From Chaunax sp. Z400 (lineage: Eukaryota > Chordata > Actinopteri > Lophiiformes > Chaunacidae), in assembly GCA_037577475.1 (NCBI GenBank), contig CM075187.1, positions 4,591,546 through 4,655,545 of the forward strand: a stretch of 64,000 nt of DNA, given 5' to 3'. The notes under the pieces are model-generated. The model did no database searches. It saw only the letters and a program-made list of their open reading frames with translations, and had not been told where the DNA came from. A program made the translations under genes and the position numbers. Position 1 is the first letter of the stretch. Every line of letters begins with the position of its first letter. Positions 38,002 through 49,515 of the stretch are shown in pieces.

Positions 38002-38072
<71 letters not shown>
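38002..38072. repeat. (CA)n microsatellite
   Basis: About 71 bp of pure CA. Confidence 0.97.
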
Positions 38073-38077
<5 letters not shown>

Positions 38078-39948
38078 TGCAATGCACCCACCCAGTGAGA
38101 GATAGAGAGAAGGTGGGAAGTCCATCCATGTGCTGTGCCTGTCTAGAGTATCTCTCTATATACCTATTTATCATGCTTTTTGAGATAGCTCAACACTCTG
38201 CAACTTAAGAACACATATCAATGGACAAAAGACATGAAAAGGTAGAAAATGTCTTCATCTGTCTGACAACACACGTGACACATTTCCATTAATGTTCTGC
38301 AATTAAATGGAAATGCTGCAAGTTGTACACAACACAGTGGAAACTGGTGACTGCACTTCATCATTAAAGACAGGTAAAATGAGGCAAAGTAACTTGTTCA
38401 TTGTGCAGGCGACGTATTTTCAGCTATACGGCTAGCTTAACGCCATATTTTTCCCTAACCCTCCAAGGAACAGGCTGAATTTTGTATTTGGCAGGACTTC
38501 ATAGAGGAAAATATATATTTTTGTAAAACTGTGACAAAGAACACAAAATGAAAAACAAATAAATAATACATAATAATACATACAAATAAATACATGCGAA
38601 TAATATGTCTAGTATAGATGAACAACCTTAGAATGAAAATACAATGGTAAACATTATTTACACAAAAAAAAACATGCTTTTGCAACCGAGCAACAATGCA
38701 AATAAAACAAGCATCATCAAAAATACTGTGCAACATGTTAATATAAGTGTAAAGAATGAATAACTAACAGATGAAGCTGCTTTTGTGGATCGTTTTGAAA
38801 AACCCCTGTATAATTCAGTTTTCCCAGGAACACTGCCGATCCACTTAGCACTACCTCCTTAACTTCCGTTTACAGTATTACATCTATCTACACGTATCCA
38901 TCATTCTACTGTCATCTATTCTATTCTATTCTATGTATCCACAGTATCAGGTTGTAATGAGCCATTATATAATTAGTCACAGCCTGTGGAGGGTTTATCC
39001 ATCAGTCCATGCTGATAGCAGCTTCCTTCAGTGAGTGTGAAGTGAAGCTGGTAGCGATACCCGTAGCATCAAAGGCTCGTCTCGTTCAGACTGAAGGAGC
39101 TACCCTTTGAGGACCTGTCTCTCAATGTCAATCCGGATATCAATTCAGAAAGCTGACATGCATTGGGACTGCTGTAGACGGGGTGGGATGTGGGAGGACT
39201 TGCAACAGAACAACTATATGTGACAAACCAACAAACAACAGGAGAATGTGTACATGCTCATAGCTGCACCCACACAGTGGCAGGGACACAGTTACATGGA
39301 ACAAAGAGCGAAGGACAAAGGCCTGTTCAAGAGCGAAGTTGTCCATCTGACACCCCAGCTGAGAATGTCCCTTCACATCTTCTCTTGTTTTCTCCTTTGA
39401 GCACAGCTCCCTATTCTCTAGCACCCACCACCCCCTCTGACTTTTAACCCTCCAACACCCCACACTCTCGCTACCCTTCTTGGCTCCTTGCTCCACAGCT
39501 ATCCCCCCCTGTTTTTTGGGGATGAGAGAGAGAGAATGTCTTGAGGGGGTGCTGTGACTGTTGGAGGGGACGGGGGCCCTTCTTTTGTTTCCTGTTACAA
39601 CATGCATTTCATGGGGAGGCCTGGCTTCTGACCCTGCCGAGCACACACTGCGCTATGGCTGGGAGCTCCAAGGGAAAGGCCCATCTGTGGCATCCATCAG
39701 GGCTGGGATCTCCCGCTGAGGTACTGTCAGAGGCCGGAGGGGGTGGCGGTGGAGGGTAGGCTTGTAGGGGCACGATAGGAGGGGGGGTTTGGGGAGTGAG
39801 GTTTGTTGAAGAATGAGGATAAGGGGGTAAAATCAGGCCAAAAAACAGACTTCAGGAACACAAGGTCCTGCAAAATTTGAAGCGGAGCCCAGGGGAGGGG
39901 AAGGGGCTGATATATATGTTACTGCATGTGTGTGGATGTGTAATACTG
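38073..39948. other. Unannotated sequence with a (CTATT)n array
   Basis: No gene recognised. The 38500-38760 interval is AT-rich. A short (CTATT)n array lies at about 38915-38934. A quiet block with TTGTAATGAGCC and TATAATTAGTC lies near 38952-38980. The 168-residue minus-strand frame at 39140-39646 is the longest one that is not simple-repeat driven, but I recognise no domain in it. Confidence 0.5.
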
Positions 39949-40126
39949 ACATTGTCGGGACATAAATCTGTGGGGAGTCGCTTTCCAAATGCAAGGCCCC
40001 AATTATGTAAATCATTAATTTGTAGAGAGAAGTCTTGGCTTAAGGTTAGGTTAAGGTTAAGTTGAGGTTTGGGCGAGTTACGGTTACAGTGAGGGTAAGT
40101 TTCCAGGAAACTAATGTAAGTCCATC
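39949..40126 (+). repeat. Teleost microsatellite-associated repeat, opposite copy
   Basis: GACATTGTCGGGACATAAATC, then GTGGGGAG, AATTATGTAAATCATTAATT, AAGTCTTGGCTTAAGG, GTTAGGTTAAGGTTAAG and CCAGGAAACTAATGTAAGTCC occur in the order I know for this fish repeat. It is the reverse-oriented relative of 22915-23068. The GTTAAGG units look telomere-like but belong to the repeat. Confidence 0.65.
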
Positions 40127-40580
40127 GTCATGTTTCCATCACAGTAAATCAGAGCTGAATAACACCCATGCCTACTGCAGAGTCATTTGACGTGGGAGTG
40201 AATGCCTATTGTACCCTTTCCCACCGACAACATATACGGTCTGGGGTCCAGGTAAGGGCTGCAGAGGGTGGAACTGAAAGACACCAGATGTTGCTCTCTG
40301 CCATGCCTTCCCCTCTGAAGACTCTCTTATGTTGCTGCACATACCTGAGGCACTGCACAGAGGGAGAAAAGTGGATTGGTTTGAAGGTCAGTTTAAATAA
40401 AAATACTTCAGCAACTATGACAGGCAGGGTGTGCTCTGGATAAATGTGGTGCTCTCATGCCAGCTCGCTGAAACTGATTGATTGACTTGTAAGATGTCAT
40501 GGACAGGCTGGGGAGGCAGGGTGAGCGGGAGAGGCAGAGAGATGGCGAGAAGGATATGGCTACTGTTAGATGGAGGATGA

Positions 40581-40583
<3 letters not shown>
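40127..40583. other. Unannotated unique sequence
   Basis: No gene or repeat recognised. Confidence 0.5.

Positions 40584-40621
<38 letters not shown>
40584..40621. repeat. (TA)n microsatellite
   Basis: About 38 bp of pure TA, a self-complementary array that can extrude as a cruciform. Confidence 0.97.
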
Positions 40622-40624
<3 letters not shown>

Positions 40625-41499
40625 ACTGCGTGCACACGCACACATGCATGCACATGCAGCTGGCCAGCTCTGGTCTGGTTCTGGTCAGTTGCCCATGGCC
40701 ACGGCCGGCACAGGAGTCAGCTGTCAGCCTGTGACGGATTGATACAGACACCCCCCGCCCCTCCACCTCTGATACTCCCAAACCACAATCTCCATCCACT
40801 CAATACCTCCAGCCCTCCGCCTCCCTCCTCCTCTTCAGCAGCCAGCCCATGCCTAGTGGGCATGTTTGAGAGGAGATGTATTGAGGAGGAGGTGGAGGAG
40901 GGGGAGCCTCCATCTTGACTGCGGCCTGTATTAGAACATGCCCTCTTGTCACCCCCACTCAGCCACTCTGTTGGCTTCATATCTGTTAGCTACTAGGCTG
41001 TGGTCTTTCTATCACTTCATCTGGCCAGCTGACAGCAGCCTGCTGGAGGTCCCTCTGTGCCTGTTGTCCTGTCCAATGAGGACTGGATGTCTTACTCGCA
41101 TCCAGCCTGATGCTGTAGAAGCATTCTGTGGCCATATCTTCATTTGTGCAGTAATATAATACATATGAAGATCAGATCAGGTTATTTCTCAGCCAATGAA
41201 AAGAGTAGTGTTTATTTTGTGGTACTAGATGACCTTTTCCACCAAGCGGTCAGTTTTTTATTTTTTTTTACACATTTTAATGGTTATTTTTCACATTTCA
41301 CACCAAATGTTGTGGGTGGTACCAATACAACCACTCCATTTCATCTACTTCATTCACCTTTCTGTCAAGGATCCATTAGGGTTACCCTCTGAAGACCTGA
41401 GCTGCAGGGACAGTCTACAAGGAACATGTAATGTCCACATATGGGGACACCAAAGTCTCAAGAGACGACTCTCCCACTGTATGAAAATGAAACTAAAAT
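40622..41499. other. Unannotated unique sequence
   Basis: No gene recognised. The stretch about 40790-40915 is rich in CCTCC and GGAGG and gives chance frames on both strands. Confidence 0.5.
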
Positions 41500-41912
41500 A
41501 TCCACAATATGAGCTCTGCCATCTTGTGCTAGTGTCATCATTTGGAGCCAGAGTCTGCACAATAATGATTGGGCGGTGGAGACGCTGGATCGAGTTCATG
41601 ATCTCGATCGAGTTCTGATCATGTACTTGCGCGACACACCCAATTATGACATTTGATATCCTTTCCATAGGATCAAATTTCAACCAAACATATCAGAACA
41701 CCGCGATAGGAACTACCTAGAACGATAAAAACCATCTCTGGGAAACAATAATTTGACGTGTCTTTTGGGTTTTCAGTTTTGGCCCATTTCCCATTTGCTT
41801 CCATGGAGGGGGAGGGGTCTGTGACCTGTGCTGCAGCCAGTCACCAGGGGGTGATCACGATGTTTTGGCTTCATTTTTGGGGCAGTTGTCATGTCATCCA
41901 TCTTTATAGTAA
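41500..41912 (+). repeat. Dispersed teleost repeat (family name not recalled)
   Basis: A run of segments that I recognise as recurrent in percomorph genomes: GCCATCTTGTG..AGTGTCATCATTTGGAGCC near 41518, GATATCCTTTCCATAGGATC near 41656, ATCAGAACACCGCGATAGGA near 41692, TTTGACGTGTCTTTT near 41752, CCATTTGCTTCCATGGAGGG near 41791, and GTCATGTCATCCATCTTTATA near 41888. No second copy lies in this window, so the identification rests on memory alone. The ends are uncertain. Confidence 0.5.
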
Positions 41913-43705
41913 ATGGGAGTGAGTGGTTGAGCGGGTGAGAGAGAACCTGGCAGAAAAGTGACGGTGAGTGCGAGTTGAGCAGAGGAAAGGTGAGCGCTAA
42001 GCTGTCAGTCTGGCAGTAAAAGTACAGTGTAGGTTACAGACTGTGACTTCATGAATGCTGCAGCTTCTCACGACCAAGAAAAGTCCCGTCCGTTATTTTG
42101 TCTGTCTGAGAATGTGACCCTGATGATGTCATCAGGAATGATCATATTTTGCACGGCCACTACAGGACCCTGTCAGATACATGCAAACATGGGTCATTTT
42201 CGGAATTCAACCAATGAAAAATTGACTTTGCGACTGATGTTGTGTTCCGTTTGGACCCATGAACTCACCGTCCGATCCACTGTTCTTGCCTTTTCGCCGT
42301 ATGCCAGGCTACATGGAGATCTCCGTGCCTCCACCCATCTCCATCCCTCCCTCCATCTCTTGCCTCCTCTGCCCCTCTCTCTGTCTATCTCTGTCTCCCT
42401 GACCGGTGTGAAGTGTAATTGAAGGAGCAGTCTTCACATGGCCCACAGGCATGGGGGGGACATTGTGTGCGCTGTGGCGGCAAATTGCTCTCCTTGCTCC
42501 TGCGAGCCTATACTTCTTCTTCACTTCTCTCCTCCTCTTCCTCTCTTCATACTCCTCCCATACTCTCACTATACTTTATTAGTCAGTCCTCCCTATAACC
42601 ACTCTCCTCTCCTTCGCCACCCTGCTCTCGCTGTCTTATTCAGCTATTCCATCTTCTTCTGTGGTCCTTCAAACGATTTGAAATATTTACTGAATATATA
42701 TTACAAGTTTAAATTATTGAATTGCACATGGCATTATTATTGAGAACACAGTGAAAAGTTGCAGGGACAACGAGAGAGGAAATACAGACCTCTGACATCG
42801 GAAGCTAAATTCTCACCTGCCTCAACAACCCTCCTCTTCCTCTTTCTCTACTCTCATGTTGGGCATCATTGCAACGAGGCTTTGGAAGGATCAAGCGATT
42901 AATTGTTTGCTCTGTTTGCCACTCATACTGTATCTTGGTCTGCCAAATAGACAAACAACAAGCCAACAGGTCTTGTGTGAGCATGGTGCTCGAGCACTGG
43001 TTGAGCAAAGCTGTGAGAGTGTAAGCTGCACTTGAGGAGGGATTGGGGATGCATGAAGAAGAAGGAGAGTAGAGAGGGGAGTGAACACACACCCACTTGG
43101 GTTAGTGGAAGTGACAGAGCATCTATGATGAGAAGGGATGCGAGAAGTCTCGAATATGAATTCTGATTGCAGCAGAACCGTCTGGAGAGAGAGCACACGG
43201 AACAGGAAGGAGCTACACAGAACGAATGAGCGAGATGGATGGAGGAGAAAACCTGAGGGAGGGAAAATAAGGAGAGAGGAGAGTCGTATTCGGTCCGAGA
43301 CGGAGAGGCGCATGCTTCATTAGGTGAGGAAGTAATCCTGGCTAATTAAGGCTCTCCATGACAGCACTGTCAAGGATGACTGATCCTTCAAATGGCACCT
43401 CCCTCTCCTGACTGACAGCCAGCCTGCTCTCTCCGCTTTGAAGGTGAGAACTTCCTTTCTTATTCCCACTGCTTTTTTTTCTTCTTTTTTCTCCCTTCGT
43501 CGCCTCTTATCCCCAATTCAAAGTGTTTTTCTTTGTTTTTGTATCTCATTATCATTTTGTAGGCAAGTGCATGTGAGTGTAAAGGAGGGAAAAGTGTGTG
43601 ATGGCTTGTCTGTGTGTTGGTGTGTCTTGCATGCAGTCGGCATGTGTATGTGTTTGCAGTACCTGGGCGAAAATACTAGAGGAAGTCAGTATAGATGGAA
43701 GGCGC
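41913..43705. other. Unannotated unique sequence
   Basis: No gene recognised. C/T-rich stretches near 42310-42400 and 42510-42650 give chance frames. Purine-rich DNA occupies about 43180-43290. Confidence 0.5.
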
Positions 43706-43880
43706 AGCCCATTGATTGCTTGACTAATTAATCAGCTGTATTGGCTTCATGTGGATCCAGGTTTATTGAGTGAGGGCTTGGCGCAGGGCCCTTTATGAGC
43801 CCATAATGATTCCTTAGTTCATGGAGTCAGGGCCTTATCTGGCCTTTATCGCAGCTGTAGCAATACGACGCAATTTAGAA
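43706..43880. promoter_or_regulatory. Candidate conserved non-coding element
   Basis: A quiet block beginning with GATTGCTTGACTAATTAATC (homeodomain-type TAATTA core) and continuing with TTTATTGAGTG, CCCATAATGATTCC and GGCCTTTATCGCAG. No repeat and no coding frame. Regulatory function inferred. Confidence 0.25.
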
Positions 43881-45212
43881 GCCTGGAAAGCGACCACGCC
43901 TTGGCTGAAAGTTCATCCTTCTCTTAAATGCAAACTTTGATTGCAGTATAACGTCAACGCATCGACCAAAGCAATACATCCGTTTTCGACTGTGTTTTTT
44001 TTTTTTGTGGGGCTCTTATTTACAGTATAGTGATCATTCTCACAGTGGGATACTTTCTCTTACATGATCCATTGTGAGCACCAACCAGACACCCTACTAC
44101 CACGTGTCCACTGACCTATGCCATTCACAGTGGAGCTATGTTGACAGTTAGTGCCCCCCTGCAGGAGAGCCAACGTGAAACAGCAACCTGAGCTGAAACC
44201 AGAGAGAGCAGAGGCCATGGTATATGACCCAGACGCCCAGACAGGGTTGTACTGTCCTGCCTGACATCGATCCTCGTTGGCCTCCCCACCCCACTCCACC
44301 CCAGCCAAGCTCGGCCAAGCCTTGCTCGGCCAAGACAGGCCCAAAACGGGGGGACTACGGCGACCCGCTCGTAAACATGCCTATAAAAGTCCTGTTTGTC
44401 TAGCACCAGAAGGAGGCTCTGTCCCAACCCCCAGGAGCTCACGTGAGCGAGCTCAGAGCTGACCGACTATCTTGGGGCTTTGGCAATCTGAGTGTCACAA
44501 CAGGTGTCTCCATGGGCATGTGTTGCACAACTTGCCTTTGCATATGAACTGTATCATTGTTCTGTGTTCTGCTTATTCCTAAACACCTGTGAATGATTAG
44601 TTTCTAAGAAAATATTTAAATTTTCTATCACATGTTTTAACAATGTTGTGTAATGTATTGTTTTACAGTACAGGATGACATGGATGCTGGAATGCTGGTG
44701 CTGGTGTCGTAATAATAATAAGTGTGCATGTCTATGAATGCATTATTCAGTGTGTGTGTGTGTGTGTGGTTTACATTCAGATACTTAAAGACTATGAGTC
44801 ATATTTGCTCAGCTTCATTCATTCTTTTTTTTTTTTTTTTAACTGGGCGACTGCATTAACACAGCCAGGCTCTAATAGCCTCCTTTAGGTTTTTTTTTTC
44901 CTCACAGTGCCAGCAACTCATGAAATAGATGATTTAACAGCAAGAAGCCTCTCCATTACATGAAATGGTGGGGATACAGTAAAAGTCAGCGTTAAGTGGA
45001 GAAGCAGTAAGATATCAATCTACAGGAATAGGCATCAGTTTATCTATTTGGATAAAATATATCCTACAAATTATAGTTAGTGGTGTCTTTTGAACATGTC
45101 TGATGTACAAGTCTATGTTTGGTGGGGTTGACACAATATTAATAATAACAGACAAGGCCTGATCCTGTTTCACTATCTGTGGATGGGGTGGCACTCCCCT
45201 CTTGTGCCCCTG
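43881..45212. other. Unannotated sequence with a small GCTCGGCCAAG direct repeat
   Basis: No gene recognised. GCTCGGCCAAG occurs twice within ~26 bp near 44309-44333 in GC-rich DNA that could be a transposon remnant. T-runs lie at 44825-44840 and 44890-44899. A short GT array lies at 44752-44768. Confidence 0.45.
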
Positions 45213-45300
45213 ATGTTCTTGTTCTTGTTCTTCTTGTTCTTGTTCTTATTCTAGTTCTAGTTCTTATTCTAGTTCTCTTCGTGCTCTTATTCTTATCTCT
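45213..45300. repeat. Degenerate (TTCTTG)n and TTCTAG-type simple repeat
   Basis: Units of TTCTTG, TTCTAG and TTCTTA in tandem, with decay toward the right end. Confidence 0.9.
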
Positions 45301-45612
45301 ACCATGGAGGTTATGTTGTCACCTGTTTGTTTGTTGGTTGGTTTGTTTACAGAAAAACTACTGAATGGATTTCCATGAAACTCATGGTAGGAAGGGTCTT
45401 GGGCCAGAATAGATCCCATAAAATGTTGCTGTGGATCCAGATAAAGGGGCAGATCCAGGATTTTTTAATTCCCTTTCTCGAACATTGCAAGGTTTTTTTG
45501 GGGGGGACATTTTTCCTAATTATGCAAAAACTACTGAGCCAGTTGTCACAAAACTTTGTGGAGTGGTTCATGGGCCAGGAAGGCTAATGTTTAAAATAGT
45601 TTAGTCTTGGTG
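45301..45612 (+). repeat. Dispersed repeat of ~155-bp monomers, copy C
   Basis: Starts ACCATGGAGGTTATGTTGTC and ends CTTGGTGGAGGTAGGCACTC. It holds two monomers: AAAAACTACTGA occurs at 45353-45364 and again at 45526-45537, a 173-bp step. The shared segments GGATTTCCATGAAACTC, GATCCAGATAAAGG and GAACATTGCAAGG tie it to copies A, B and D. Confidence 0.8.
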
Positions 45613-45748
45613 GAGGTAGGCACTCCTCTTCTTCTTTTCCTCCTTCTAACTCTTCTCCTTTTTCCTCTTCTTTCTCTTATAATATATAATATGATATATA
45701 TGATATATATTATATCATCTTTTACTATTGTTTCTTCCTTTCCTCCAT

Positions 45749-45749
<1 letters not shown>

Positions 45750-45824
<75 letters not shown>
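45750..45824. repeat. (CA)n microsatellite
   Basis: About 75 bp of pure CA, preceded by an AT-rich TATATGATATATATTATATC-like stretch near 45685-45717. Confidence 0.97.
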
Positions 45825-45826
<2 letters not shown>

Positions 45827-46860
45827 TATTCACTATTTTGTCCTCATGCAGTTCTGCTAGTGTTTGTCTTTTGTACTGCGATACAAATAATAATCATAAG
45901 AAACATTAGTTATACAGCTTTCCAAAACAAAGTTAAAAACAAGCAATTAAAAAAACAAACAATAAAATCTGAGTAACAAAACAGATGAGAGATGTTGGCA
46001 ATAAGACAGCGTGCTAGGATTAATAACAGGAGTTTGTCACAAGATTCGTTTTAAGAAGTGATTTAAAAGATGATACTGATTCTGACGCCTCAGGTCTTTT
46101 GGGCAGGGAGTTCCAAAACTGACACAACGTTGAATGGTTAGATAAACAGCAGCAAGCGTGTGATTAGACCATATTGCACTCCAAGACTTCACATATGAGT
46201 GAAATATAAACATATCAGCAGGTACACCAGTGAGCAAAATGCTGTATCGTAGTGGTTGCATGGTGGTGTCAGAGCAGCTGGCTGGGAGCTGTGAAGCTGC
46301 TGCTGCTGCTGAGATGTACAACAGTGGCTTTCTCCCATTCAATCCTCTAAGCTCCCTCCGTAAGCTCCCTGGTTCCCTCGGGTGGCTGGACTTGAGTTAA
46401 AGCAGTAAGACCTAGGCAGTTAAACTTTACAGTGTCATAAAGAGGTCTCACGCAGGCCAGCTCTCTAAAGATAACGCTAAATACACAGTGATTACAGTGT
46501 ATGGTCAGCGGGTTGGAACCTGAACTGCAGATGGACACATAGATGATTTGCAGATTGCAGCAGCATAATGTTTGAGGTAATGCCCCTGTGTTTTTGCACA
46601 CATGTAGTGCAGATGTATCTAATGCATTACTTTCTTAACACCACCTAACATACGCTGACTGAGCTTGATTGTACAAGTTTTTTTTTTCTAACCCAAATTC
46701 TCATTATGCCTTGTACCCAGTAAAACATTTGATTATAATGATGCCTGTGACTAACACTGCAGAAATGCAAAATACACTTGAATTAGAGAACACAGGACCG
46801 CATGAGGCTTCTGTGGCTTCACATCCCCTCGTTTCCACTTTGCAGCTCCCCAAGGAGGCC

Positions 46861-46861
<1 letters not shown>
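45825..46861. other. Unannotated sequence with a possible retroelement fragment
   Basis: The stretch about 45925-46140 (A-rich start, then GTGATTTAAAAGATGATACTG, CCTCAGGTC and GGGAGTTCCAAAACTG) resembles a retroelement-derived repeat recurrent in fishes, but the match is from memory and weak. The rest shows nothing recognisable. Confidence 0.35.

Positions 46862-46914
<53 letters not shown>
46862..46914. repeat. (GT)n microsatellite
   Basis: About 53 bp of pure GT with a decayed right end (ATGTGTGTTTGTG). Confidence 0.97.
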
Positions 46915-46921
<7 letters not shown>

Positions 46922-48263
46922 TTTGTGCATGAGAGAGAGCGGCTGGAGGGGAGAGTGTGATTGTGTTTTAGACTCACTGAGCGCATTGGGCCATTTTTAA
47001 CCACAGTCACAAGACGCCAGTATAGGGTTAGAACAGAGATGAGCTCCTGCTCTCAGAATAGTCCCTAGGAGGCCATGAGGCCCCCGCCACTGACCCTGGC
47101 CCGCATTCCACTTGGCAGACACACAGTTGTTGGGTCAGACATGGTTCCTGTGCTAGCAAGGGACAAGATGACACGGAGGAGGAGGCAGTGATGCAATGAA
47201 GCCCGTTTTACCACTGACAACTGCACTCCCCTATAAGGGGAAAGAGAAAAAGTGTTTCTAATCTCTGTCTGTTTCTTACAGTCGACTTTTCTTTATCAGT
47301 CCAGCAGCGTTATGGTTGCCTAAATCATACCATGATTTTTCCATGCAGCTAGCCCCCTTACCTCCTTACACCCGCCCTCTGAAGCCTGACCATGAAAAGA
47401 TCCCTGCATGATGCATGCCTGGAATAGCTTCCACTGGGAATAAAAATACCTAAATACAGAAGGACAAGTTGGGTGGAGGGCAGACGGGTCGGGGAAAGGT
47501 GAAGGGCTTTGGTGACGGCACAGAACCTTACACAACGGACTGGATTCTATTATGTCAAGGAGTGGGAACGGCGTGCAAAAGAGTTGTTGCAGTGAATGTA
47601 TGAGAATCAGACCGAAAAGAGTGAGAATGAACGAGTGAAAATTATAGATTAAATCTGTGTGTTGCAACATGACTGATTACGTTTACCTGCAGCCAGTAAT
47701 CAGAGGAGAATCAGCACATTGGAGTTTTACTCAGGTATTCCATTTATTTATTGTTGGATGTCTGGTCTGATCTTCATCAACACTGCGCTTCATATTCACG
47801 CAATTACAAGTCCACACAACTGCGAGCAGCCCAGTACAACCGCTGTGCTCTTTTGGACCAGATGGAAGCCTTGCTCAGGCGTTTGCTGGCAGTGGTTGTA
47901 GCTTTCTCCACCCACAGTTTTCCAGCTTGTCTGGCAATTCCAACCATTGACACTTCAGTCACAAACCAGCCTCGCTGACCTCTGGGCCACCGCCGCCCCT
48001 GAGCACAAGTGTTACAGACACTCAGTTTGGAGACAAGCTGTGTATATGGAGATTGAGCAGTGATCTGTGTCTCCCCAGTGGGAATGAGTATATGGAGTGC
48101 GATGGAAGAGTTGTATGGGCTCTGTCTTTTATTTTCAACAACCTACTCCCAGGTGGTGACAGCCCAGTGCTAAGTGCGGTAATAGCCAATTGATTTTGTT
48201 CTCTTTTTTTGTTGGTGGCTAGACATAAATCAAAGTGTCTGTCAGGACCTCGATGTAGTTGGG

Positions 48264-48266
<3 letters not shown>
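46915..48266. other. Unannotated unique sequence
   Basis: No gene or repeat recognised. Confidence 0.5.

Positions 48267-48312
<46 letters not shown>
48267..48312. repeat. (GT)n microsatellite
   Basis: About 46 bp of pure GT. Confidence 0.97.
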
Positions 48313-48315
<3 letters not shown>

Positions 48316-49395
48316 GGGGGTAGTAAGGGTTCTGTTTGGACTGGGAGAGTGTCAACAATTAATCCAGCCTCTGATCTGCAGGCCACCGCTTTCCTGACCC
48401 TCAGTCACAATCCAGCTGGGACAGCAGCTTCACAATTGGGCTAAAATCAACAAAGAGAATCCTCTAACGAGTTCCGCTGGATTTTCTGTTTTATATTACC
48501 ACTTTTTAAATAAAAAAAAAAATTGGGGCATAAAATCCCAACATGCAGAACGCTTTTCATATCAAATTATCAAATTCCATGAAGCTTATTTTGTTTGTTA
48601 GTCTTGGACATTGTAAAATTGGTTTTAATCATTTAAATTATTCATTTATTTCTCAGAAAATATTTTCTAAGAAGCTCCAAATTCCACCCCCCCCTAAACA
48701 ATCCAAGACACAGGGAAAGAGGTGGAATCATTGAGAACACAGATGTGAGGAACACTGGAACCATGTTAATCCTTTTAATTCAATTATGGTAAATAAGGAC
48801 AGAGCTTCCTTCGAAACAAAACACAGTATGCAAGAGTTCAGCACGGGGAGCCTCTGATGTAAACTGGCTGCCCAGTGGGAGGCCTGGTGGTCTCCTGGGA
48901 TACCTCCCAGCTCCCGAGCCCCCTACTGAGCTCTCCCCATAAGGTCTAGCATTAGCCTGCGGAATAGGATGGCAGGACTAGACAATATGCTGGAGACAAT
49001 GGGCTTTGAACCACACACATAGTGTGCCACTGTGGCCAGCTGTGGCCATTTAGACGGAGTATGGGGAGATGGAGGACGAGAGAGAGGAGAGGTCTGCATG
49101 GCATGTAATGTGTCAGGACCGAGTATTAAATGAGGATCTGCCAAAGTGCTTTGGGGCCTGGCGAGCTCATTCCTCCTGAAATGGTTCTGTGCAGCAGTAA
49201 CCTGCTAACCCAGGCCAGACTGACACCAGCACCTCCTCCACTATGAAAGAGAGTGTCTGTTCCCTGGGATGAACACAGGATAGAGAGGGGGAGCAGAGGG
49301 GGCTGAGAAAGGGAGTATGTTTTTGAAACAGTTAGACAATCTGTTTGGATTAGGCCCACTGCCGAAGAGACATGGAAATGATAGGCAGCCGGCAC
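48313..49395. other. Unannotated unique sequence
   Basis: No gene or repeat recognised. The stretch about 48490-48670 is AT-rich. Confidence 0.5.
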
Positions 49396-49515
49396 GAGGG
49401 GAGGAGAGGAAGGGGGAGGGGGGGGAGGAGAGGAGAGAAGGAGAGAGACAGATGGAGAGGAAAGGTGGTGGTGGAGGGGTTGAGTAGAGGTAAGGGGGGT
49501 GAGGTGAGGAGAGGG
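49396..49515. repeat. Polypurine tract
   Basis: About 120 bp that is almost entirely A and G on the plus strand, with G-runs of five to eight bases that could support G-quadruplex formation. It produces Pro/Ser-rich frames on the minus strand that are not genes. Confidence 0.85.

Noticed and set aside
39140..39646. 168-residue open frame on the minus strand
   Set aside because: The longest frame not built on a simple repeat, but there is no recognisable domain, and the composition is that of random translation.
40041..40062. GGTTAAGG units suggesting an interstitial telomere repeat
   Set aside because: The units are degenerate (TTAAGG, TTAGG) and occupy the expected place within a dispersed teleost repeat; there is no TTAGGG array.
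44260..44400. GC-rich stretch with GCTCGGCCAAG direct repeats followed by TATAAAAG, resembling a promoter
   Set aside because: No transcript or open frame follows. It looks more like a decayed transposon, and I cannot support either reading.
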